From NCBI GenBank assembly GCA_031279715.1, contig JAITHY010000233.1, positions 1 to 6,128 of the forward strand: 6,128 nt of DNA, read 5' to 3'. Position 1 is the first letter of the stretch. Each line of letters opens with the position of its first letter. The notes under the pieces were generated by a model that was not told the DNA's origin, ran no database searches, and saw only the letters and a list, made by a program, of their open reading frames with translations. This document shows positions 1 through 5,415 of the stretch, one piece after another. This DNA comes from Verrucomicrobiales bacterium (lineage in GTDB: Bacteria; Verrucomicrobiota; Verrucomicrobiia; Methylacidiphilales; JAAUTS01). The translations under genes and the position numbers were made by a program.

Positions 1-36
1 CCCTTACGAGCGGAGTGGGCAAAGATGGCTCATAAT

Positions 37-66
37 GCGATTCTGCGATTCTGCGATTCTGCGATT
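37..66. repeat. 8-bp tandem repeat (GCGATTCT)n
   Basis: Three perfect head-to-tail copies of GCGATTCT occupy 37-60, and the first six bases of a fourth follow at 61-66. Eight is not a multiple of three, so a change in copy number would shift any reading frame, which fits noncoding DNA. It sits in a stretch where I find no gene. It is a simple-sequence repeat of unknown role and a likely site of length variation between strains. Confidence 0.85.
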
Positions 67-98
67 ATACTCTGCACCATAGGCCGCCCAAGTTATAC

Positions 99-124
99 AA
101 AAACCATGCCCCGTCAAGGTTTTT
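99..124. other. weak AT-rich hairpin, possible terminator
   Basis: AAAAACC at 99-105 pairs with GGTTTTT at 118-124 around a 12-nt loop, and the T-run continues to 126. The stem has only two G-C pairs. Read on the minus strand it has an intrinsic-terminator shape (stem followed by TTTTT), lying about 270 nt beyond the stop of the U32 gene. The loop contains CCCCGTCAAGG, which resembles the repeat unit of the neighbouring palindrome and may be a decayed copy. Termination activity is a guess. Confidence 0.25.
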
Positions 125-184
125 TTATATGAATTGCAAATTATTTTTCCCAGAGGCGCCAATCCCGATGGGGTGGAATGTGTG

Positions 185-207
185 TAGCCGCCGGTGTCAA
201 CCGGCGG
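185..207 (+). repeat. GC-rich hairpin module, left copy
   Basis: This 23-bp module matches the reverse complement of 321-343 exactly. It is itself a hairpin: CCGCCGGT (188-195) pairs with ACCGGCGG (200-207) around the tetraloop GTCA. The nested symmetry allows either two local hairpins or one long-range pairing with the right copy. Confidence 0.85.
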
Positions 208-229
208 AACAAGGCAATAGAAGGCACAA

Positions 230-300
230 CGAACCCCGTCAGGGGTGAAATAAAGATATCGCGCCGCCGCTGACCGTTTATTCCACCCCGACGGGGTTCG
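230..300. repeat. central stem-loop of the palindrome
   Basis: The arm at 230-254 (CGAACCCCGTC, then AGGGGTGAAATAAA) pairs with the reverse complement of 277-300. The only differences are one extra A and one A/G difference. The stem is about 24 bp around a 22-nt loop at 255-276. The right edge of the loop contains CGCTGACCGT (268-277), a one-mismatch copy of the decamer that is enriched through the rest of the window. Confidence 0.8.
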
Positions 301-320
301 GGCGTGTTTTTGCATGGACA

Positions 321-343
321 CCGCCGGTTGACACCGGCGGCTA
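321..343 (-). repeat. GC-rich hairpin module, right copy
   Basis: This is the exact inverted copy of the module at 185-207, with the same 8-bp stem and 4-nt loop. It is followed after 5 nt (TTATT-like, 344-348) by the outer CCCTGACGGGGTT module, mirroring the left arm. Confidence 0.85.
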
Positions 344-392
344 TTATTATTTCATCCCTGACGGGGTTGCTGCTCTTGGATGTCGATTTGCC

Positions 393-2828
393 CTAGCTCA
401 ACACCGTCAGCGTGCCGCTGGTGACGCCGAGTTGGTTGTGCACTTTGAGTTGGGCGGCGGCGGCATCAGCGGAGATTTTGCCCGCGAGGAATCGCTGGTA
501 GACGCTGATGATGACGCCGGTTTCGGCGGCGGTTTCATTGAGCAATTCAATACGGCAGCGGCGCAGGCCCAGCCGGTGAAACTGTTCGTAATACGCAAGG
601 CCCGATTGCGGGCGCTGGTGGAAGACGGTGTTGCGGCAACCAATGTCAGCCTTGACCGGATGCGCGGCGCCGGTGCGGTCACGCAACCTCAGCGTGTGCC
701 GCTCACACGGGCGCCCGCAGGTTTTGAAGTCACCGGCGGCGGTCAGAAAGGCGGCGAAGAGGCAATGTTCCATGTGAAACAGCGGCAGGTGCTGATGCAG
801 CGTCAGCTCAAACCAGCGCGGCGGCGCGGTCATCAGCAGCGCGGCGACTTGCGCGGCGTCGAGGTCGTAGCTGACGGTGAGCCAGTCAACGCCCTCGCGC
901 ACCAGCAACGCCGCGGTCAGCGGGTTGGCCACGTTCAGCGAAAAATCACCGATTTTTTTCAATGGCGAATTTTTGAACCACGACAAGGCGCCGAGGTTGC
1001 GGATGAGCACGCCGTCAGGGTTGGCGCTGGTGATGAGCTTGAAAAAACCGTCCTCACCCGCCTTTTGGATGCGCGGTGTGGCCAGGAAGACGGCGGCGTT
1101 GACGGGTTTGTTGGCGCGGATTTGGGCAACCGCGTCCGGGTAGCGGCGGAGATCTTCAAAGTCGAGGTAAAGGCGGCTGATGCCGCAGTCGAGCACGGCG
1201 TCGATTTGCGCGGCGGTGCGGCAGGTGACGGCCAGTGTGAGTTCCGCCGGTTGTTCATTCCGCGGTTTGATTTCCGCCAGGAGTTCCGCCAGGCGCGGTT
1301 GGGCGCTGACGGTGACCGGGGGCGGGGCGGCGTCGAGGACGCGGACCATCTCACGGCGCAGGCGGTTCAACTCGCTGACGGGCAGGATTAAATTATCCAG
1401 CGCGGTCACGGTCAGCGTGTCGAGCCGGTACTTCGTCCCGCCGAGGCGGCCGAGTTGCCCGCGCAGACGATTCACGGTCAGCGGCTGTTTTTGCGCGCGT
1501 TGCAAGGGCATTTGTGATTGCAGCGTGGCGGTGAAATCACCGTGGCGCGCCGTCACCGTCAGCGGCGCGCCCACGGCGCCGCTGACGGTGAGCATTAAAC
1601 CCTGGCCGCGCGCAGGCGCATCGTGGCGGAAAGAATTGCGAAGCTCGCGGTCAAGTCGCGGATCGTCGGTTTTCCAAACGCGGTCACCAGGCTTGAGCCG
1701 GGAAAAATCAATTTTCCCATGCTCAAAATACAAACTCCCGCCCCGCACTTGGTAAACCCTGCCGCCTTGCTCATGGTCAGTGTCACCGCCAACGTCAAAC
1801 ACCACACCGTCTCCGGGCTTGACCGGAGTCTCGACGCTGACGGTGACGCAATCGCTCCCCACCATCTTGATGAACCCGACCAACGCCCCGCGTTTCTTGC
1901 CAAACCGCGCGTGCACCAGCCGCTGATGGTCAACGCCATGCAACCAGCCGGAGTGCAAGCCGCGTGAAAAGGCCATCTCCAACCGATACTGATAATCAAC
2001 CATCGATGACAGATTGTTTATGTCACCGTCTATCGCGGCACGGTAAACTTGCGTCACGGCGGCGACATATTCCGGACTTTTCAACCGGCCCTCAATCTTG
2101 AAACTCGCCACGCCGAGCCGCATCAACAGCGGCACCTCCTTGACCGCCGCCAAATCCTGCGGCGAAAGCAAATAACGCCTGTCACCCAAATCCCGCGCCG
2201 CCCCGTCCACTGTCAGCGAGTACGGCAGGCGGCAGGCCTGCGCGCACTCGCCGCGATTCGCGCTGCGCTGACCGAGCGCCTCGCTGGTCAAACACTGCCC
2301 CGAATACGCCACGCACAGCGCCCCGTGCACAAACACCTCCAACGGCAAAATCGCGTCGCCGTGAAATTTTTCCAACTCGCGCAAACTCAATTCCCGCGCC
2401 AGCACCGCCCGCGTCACGCCAAGTTTCCTGACAAATTCCACGCCCTCCGGCGAAGTCAGGGTCATTTGCGTCGAAGCATGCACGGCGAGAGCCGGCGCGA
2501 CCGCCGCCGCCAGCCGCGCCAACCCCAGGTCCTGCACAATTACCGCGTCCACGCCACTGTCAGCGAGCAGCAGGAGAAACCGTTCCGCCTCGGCGAGTTC
2601 ATCGCTGAAGATGAGCGTGTTCATCGTCACGTACGCCTTGACACCGCGCGAGTGAACGTAATCCGCGAGCCTGGGCAAATCCGCCTCGGTGAAATTATCC
2701 GCCCGCAAACGGGCGTTGAAACGCGGCAGGCCGAAATACACCGCGTCCGCCCCGTTGGCGACCGCCGCGCGCACGCACTCCCAGTTTCCCGCCGGAGCCA
2801 GCAATTCAGGTTTGCCCATGCGGGCCAT
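393..2828 (-). CDS. U32-family protein, RlhA-like (DUF3656-type), tandem U32 architecture
   Basis: The protein has 811 residues. Its N-terminus has the U32 hallmark PELLAPAG (7-14), then GADAVYFG (26-33). The U32 signature E-x-F-x2-G-A-x-C-x6-C-x2-S runs from E164 to S182. Cysteines 172, 179, 195 and 199 form the four-Cys set that binds an Fe-S cluster in studied relatives such as UbiU/UbiV. FKIEGRLKSPEYV (243-255) closes the core domain. A middle region (about 310-505) resembles the DUF3656/collagenase segment of E. coli RlhA, which hydroxylates 23S rRNA C2501. A further C-terminal region (about 525-790) has its own cysteine set (C689, C704, C708, C731), as in long U32 proteins, and makes it longer than RlhA (about 650 residues). 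I infer a cytosolic RNA-hydroxylation role. The older 'collagenase/peptidase' label is poorly supported for this family. The ATG at 2826-2828 has no clear Shine-Dalgarno sequence, and the Met at residue 4 is an alternative start. The gene holds five exact copies of the enriched decamer, the last ending eight codons or fewer from the stop. It is divergent from alr. Confidence 0.9.
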   Translation of the reverse strand: MARMGKPELLAPAGNWECVRAAVANGADAVYFGLPRFNARLRADNFTEADLPRLADYVHSRGVKAYVTMNTLIFSDELAEAERFLLLLADSGVDAVIVQDLGLARLAAAVAPALAVHASTQMTLTSPEGVEFVRKLGVTRAVLARELSLRELEKFHGDAILPLEVFVHGALCVAYSGQCLTSEALGQRSANRGECAQACRLPYSLTVDGAARDLGDRRYLLSPQDLAAVKEVPLLMRLGVASFKIEGRLKSPEYVAAVTQVYRAAIDGDINNLSSMVDYQYRLEMAFSRGLHSGWLHGVDHQRLVHARFGKKRGALVGFIKMVGSDCVTVSVETPVKPGDGVVFDVGGDTDHEQGGRVYQVRGGSLYFEHGKIDFSRLKPGDRVWKTDDPRLDRELRNSFRHDAPARGQGLMLTVSGAVGAPLTVTARHGDFTATLQSQMPLQRAQKQPLTVNRLRGQLGRLGGTKYRLDTLTVTALDNLILPVSELNRLRREMVRVLDAAPPPVTVSAQPRLAELLAEIKPRNEQPAELTLAVTCRTAAQIDAVLDCGISRLYLDFEDLRRYPDAVAQIRANKPVNAAVFLATPRIQKAGEDGFFKLITSANPDGVLIRNLGALSWFKNSPLKKIGDFSLNVANPLTAALLVREGVDWLTVSYDLDAAQVAALLMTAPPRWFELTLHQHLPLFHMEHCLFAAFLTAAGDFKTCGRPCERHTLRLRDRTGAAHPVKADIGCRNTVFHQRPQSGLAYYEQFHRLGLRRCRIELLNETAAETGVIISVYQRFLAGKISADAAAAQLKVHNQLGVTSGTLTVLS
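1553..1591. repeat. inverted pair of the decamer inside the U32 gene
   Basis: TCACCGTCAGCGGCGC (1553-1568) and its exact reverse complement (1576-1591) flank a 7-nt loop, giving a perfect 16-bp stem within coding sequence. The encoded peptide is LTVSGAVGAPLTV, around residues 413-425, in the middle region. The same 16-mer recurs exactly in alr at 3578-3593. Confidence 0.9.
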
Positions 2829-2833
2829 TTAAC

Positions 2834-2862
2834 CACAGATTAACTCTCATGGACACAGATTA
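2834..2862. repeat. direct repeat CACAGATTA, 20-bp period
   Basis: CACAGATTA occurs at 2834-2842 and again at 2854-2862, exactly 20 bp apart, just upstream of the U32 start codon. ACCACAGATTAACACAGAT-like strings are, as I recall, a recurrent intergenic repeat in Verrucomicrobiota-type genomes. The 20-bp phasing (about two helical turns) would also suit a pair of protein sites, but that is speculation. Confidence 0.6.
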
Positions 2863-2927
2863 TGAAAAACTCCGCAAACCGCACGGTGATTGATTGCCGC
2901 CAGGCCGCTGACAATGACCGCGGCTTT

Positions 2928-2955
2928 AGTTTTGAGTTTCGGGTTTCGAGTTTTG
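2928..2955. repeat. 7-bp tandem repeat, four units, abutting alr
   Basis: The units are AGTTTTG, AGTTTCG, GGTTTCG and AGTTTTG, head to tail. The array ends 15 bp before the GTG start of alr and directly precedes its candidate -10 box, so it occupies the -35 region. A change in unit number would alter promoter spacing. Confidence 0.75.
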
Positions 2956-2958
2956 CGC

Positions 2959-2964
2959 TATGAT
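2959..2964 (+). promoter_or_regulatory. candidate -10 box of alr (TATGAT)
   Basis: TATGAT matches the bacterial -10 consensus at five of six positions. It ends 6 nt before the GTG start of alr, so transcription would begin at or within a base or two of the start codon, making a leaderless mRNA. That agrees with the absence of a Shine-Dalgarno sequence. No good -35 box is seen: TTGAGT at 2932-2937 is too far away, with a 21-bp gap. Weak evidence overall. Confidence 0.35.
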
Positions 2965-2970
2965 TTCCCC

Positions 2971-4065
2971 GTGAATTTATCCCGACTCCGCTGCTGGTGT
3001 GAAATCGACCTCGCCGCCATTGACCACAATTTGCGGGCCATTCGCCGGAAAATCGGCCCCCATCCCAAAATTCTTTGCCTGGTCAAGGCCGACGCTTACG
3101 GTCACGGCCTGGTTCCCCTCGCCCGCCACTTTGCCGGGGGTGACTGTCAACTGCTCGGCTGCGCAAACTTGCGGGAGGCGCTGACGCTGAAACAGGCCGG
3201 CATTGGTTTGCCCGTCCTGCTCCTCAGCGCGCCGCTTGACACGGAAGTGCCGGAAATTATCGCCAACGGTTTTTCCTTTCCGATTTCTTCCCTGCGCGAG
3301 GCGCGGCTGGCGGCGAAAATCGCGCGCGAAAAAAAAACACCCGCCCGCGTCCATCTTAAACTCAACACGGGCATGAACCGCCTCGGCGCTGACGGCGGGG
3401 AATTCGCCAGATTGCTGACCTTCAGCGCGCGCGAAAAAAATCTCCGCGTGGAAGGGGTCTTCTCGCACTATGCCAGCGCGGGCGAGGACGCCGCCTTTAC
3501 CGCGAAACAAACCGCGCTGTTTGAAAAACTCGCGCCGCGCGAAGTGCCGCGCCACATTTGCAATTCCGCCGGCATCCTCACCGTCAGCGGCGCGGCGCAT
3601 GACCTCGTGCGCCCCGGAATTTTGGTGTACGGCTCCTCGCCGCTGCCGCTCACCCAAGCCCTTTTCCGCCCCGCGCTCGCGTGGAAGGCGCGCGTGACGC
3701 TCGTTAAAAAAATCGCCGGGGGCGCGCCGGTCAGCTACGGCGGCACGTTCGTGGCGCCGCGTCCGCTGACGGTGGCGACGGTGGCGGTCGGCTACGGCGA
3801 CGGCTTGCACCGCTCGCTGTCGAACAAGGGCGAGGTCATTATCAGCGCCCGCCGCTGCCGGATTCTGGGGCGCGTGACGATGGATCAAATCCTGGTCAAC
3901 GTCAGCGGCGTGCGCGGCGTAAAAAACGGCACGGAAGCCGTGCTCATCGGCAAACAGGGCGGACAACAAATCCTTGCCGATGAAATGGCCGCGTCAGCGG
4001 GCACCATCGCCTACGAGATTTTCACCCACATCACCGAGCGCGTGCCGCGGATTTATTTGCGTTAA
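2971..4065 (+). CDS. alr: alanine racemase, PLP-dependent
   Basis: This enzyme interconverts L- and D-alanine in the cytosol and supplies D-alanine for peptidoglycan. From the GTG at 2971 it has 364 residues, a normal family length. It starts with the typical W-C-E-I-D-L-A-A-I-D-H-N stretch. Lys39 in VKADAYGHG is the PLP-binding catalytic lysine. LNTGMNRLG (131-139), CNSAG (197-201), RPGILVYG (214-221), VGYGDG (273-278) and GRVTMDQ (300-306) are family motifs. Tyr256 in SYGGTF is the second catalytic base. An in-frame ATG at 2890 exists, but its extra 27 residues run through the 7-bp tandem repeat and match nothing in the family, so I chose GTG. No Shine-Dalgarno precedes it. The loop after CNSAGIL, where relatives usually have a P-E-x-x-x-D segment, here reads TVSGAAHD and is encoded by a decamer copy (3580-3589). 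The gene converges with the exported hydrolase-like gene, sharing TTAA at the stops. Confidence 0.95.
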   Translation: MNLSRLRCWCEIDLAAIDHNLRAIRRKIGPHPKILCLVKADAYGHGLVPLARHFAGGDCQLLGCANLREALTLKQAGIGLPVLLLSAPLDTEVPEIIANGFSFPISSLREARLAAKIAREKKTPARVHLKLNTGMNRLGADGGEFARLLTFSAREKNLRVEGVFSHYASAGEDAAFTAKQTALFEKLAPREVPRHICNSAGILTVSGAAHDLVRPGILVYGSSPLPLTQALFRPALAWKARVTLVKKIAGGAPVSYGGTFVAPRPLTVATVAVGYGDGLHRSLSNKGEVIISARRCRILGRVTMDQILVNVSGVRGVKNGTEAVLIGKQGGQQILADEMAASAGTIAYEIFTHITERVPRIYLR

Positions 4066-4838
4066 TCCAAAATTCGCTCCAACAAACTTTTGCGCCGTTC
4101 CGCGGTGGAATTTTTGCGGACAAATCCGGCGATTTGCTGCCATTGCGCGTCATCAAGCCGGCGGACGCCGGGAGAGAGCCGGGCGGCGGTTTTGACTTCC
4201 ACCAAATCCGGGACGCGGCTTTCCCGGATGAATTGAGTGAGCGTGTTCACCGCCGCGGTCGATTTGCCGCCCAACTGGAACAGCATGGGATAGCGCACCT
4301 GGTCCAGCCCGGCGGCGGTGGGAATGCGCGCGGGATTGATCAGAACCAGGCCGCTGACGGCGAGATTTTTTTGCGTGGCGAGGGTGATCAAATACGGCGA
4401 CATGGAACCGATGCCGACGATGAACACTTTGTCCATCTTGAAACGCGGGCTTTGCTGGTAAAAAACGGTGGTGGTTTTGAGCGCGGTGAGGACGGCCTTT
4501 TCCACCAATTCGCCCTCCTTGAAGGCGGCTTCGCGATAGTCGTTGGTGGTGCCGCCATTGTACAAATCCAGCGCCAGCACGAGGTAGCCCTTTTCCGCGA
4601 TGGCATCGGCGGTGATTTTGGTCCAGGCGTCAACGCCGTGACCGTCCGGCACGATGACAATGCCCGCCTTGGGTTGTTCCTGCGGGACGACCAGATAGGC
4701 GATGTCGTCGCTGCCGTAATCGCGCAGATAAATAAATTCACCGTTAAATTGCGCCGGCTCAACGGGCGGGCTTTTCTGCGCGCTCACCGTCAGCGGCAAC
4801 GCAAGCACAAACCACAGGCAAATAATTTGACTTTTCAT
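4062..4838 (-). CDS. exported alpha/beta-hydrolase-fold protein, dienelactone-hydrolase-like, probably catalytically dead
   Basis: The protein has 258 residues. The N-terminus looks like a Sec signal peptide: K2, hydrophobic residues 5-18, then VSA before Q21 as a likely signal-peptidase I site. The mature part has the alpha/beta-hydrolase order: strand GIVIVPDGHG (59-68), helix, GYLVLALDLY (84-93) as in dienelactone hydrolases, then VFIVGIGSMS (138-147) at the nucleophile elbow. Where active relatives have G-x-C/S-x-G-G, this protein has G-I-G-S-M-S. The acid segment (MLFQLGGKS, 185-193) lacks Asp, and the C-terminal stretch (SPGVRRLDDAQWQQIAGFV, 222-240) lacks the usual His. H67 is the only histidine. 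I infer a periplasmic or cell-surface pseudoenzyme or a binding role. It starts 3 nt after the trpG stop, with only GGAT within trpG as a weak ribosome site, so translational coupling is likely. A link to tryptophan synthesis is not apparent from the protein. Confidence 0.8.
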   Translation of the reverse strand: MKSQIICLWFVLALPLTVSAQKSPPVEPAQFNGEFIYLRDYGSDDIAYLVVPQEQPKAGIVIVPDGHGVDAWTKITADAIAEKGYLVLALDLYNGGTTNDYREAAFKEGELVEKAVLTALKTTTVFYQQSPRFKMDKVFIVGIGSMSPYLITLATQKNLAVSGLVLINPARIPTAAGLDQVRYPMLFQLGGKSTAAVNTLTQFIRESRVPDLVEVKTAARLSPGVRRLDDAQWQQIAGFVRKNSTAERRKSLLERILD

Positions 4839-4841
4839 AAC

Positions 4842-5405
<564 letters not shown>

Positions 5406-5409
5406 ATTT

Positions 5410-5415
5410 TTCCTT
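5410..5415 (-). promoter_or_regulatory. ribosome binding site of trpG (AAGGAA)
   Basis: On the minus strand AAGGAA lies 4 nt before the trpG ATG and overlaps the TAA stop of trpE (5414-5416). It is the clearest Shine-Dalgarno sequence in the window. It supports the ATG at 5405 over the longer frame and suggests translation of trpG by ribosomes finishing trpE. Confidence 0.75.

Larger units (their letters stand above)
161..370. repeat. composite ~210-bp imperfect palindromic repeat
   Basis: Six modules form a mirror arrangement. On the + strand, AATCCCGATGGGGTGGAAT (161-179), a GCCGCCGGTGTCAACCGGCGG module (185-207) and a CCCCGTCAGGGGTGAAAT module (231-252) occur in that order. The same order then recurs in reverse complement: 280-300, 321-343 and 349-370. 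Distances match between arms: 5 nt between the outer module and the GC-rich hairpin in both arms, and 23 versus 20 nt to the inner module. The element is noncoding and begins about 22 nt downstream of the U32 stop, so a transcript leaving that gene would carry a large folded structure. It has no transposase and no obvious target-site duplication. I recall repeats with similar CCCCGTCGGGGT and GCCGCCGGT...ACCGGCGGC units scattered between genes in Verrucomicrobiota-like genomes. Possible roles are a REP-like element, transcript 3'-end protection or termination. None is shown by the sequence. Confidence 0.85.
2829..2970. promoter_or_regulatory. divergent intergenic region between the U32 gene and alr
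   Basis: This 142-bp spacer must hold the promoters of both divergent genes. Read toward the U32 gene, CATAAT (complement of 2859-2864) is a possible -10 box, but I see no good -35 box. It also contains two CACAGATTA copies, four 7-bp tandem units next to alr, and CCGCTGACAATGA (2905-2917), a two-mismatch relative of the dispersed decamer. No riboswitch or clear operator is visible. Confidence 0.5.

Noticed and set aside
4..321. Minus-strand open frame of 105 residues across the left-end repeats
   Set aside because: It reads through the octamer repeat and most of the palindrome. The peptide is made of repeat-derived TPSG and PVDTGG pieces, has no recognisable domain, and has no ribosome site.
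161..370. CRISPR-like array
   Set aside because: The modules alternate in orientation as a mirror palindrome. Spacing is irregular, there are no uniform spacers and no cas genes nearby.
432..1391. Plus-strand 319-residue open frame opposite the U32 gene
   Set aside because: It is fully antisense to a clear U32 coding region. The composition is low-complexity Gly/Ala/Arg/Val, as expected of shadow frames in GC-rich DNA.
2890..2970. Longer N-terminus for alanine racemase from the ATG at 2890
   Set aside because: The extra 27 residues translate the tandem heptamers and have no family counterpart. The GTG at 2971 gives a standard N-terminus and length.
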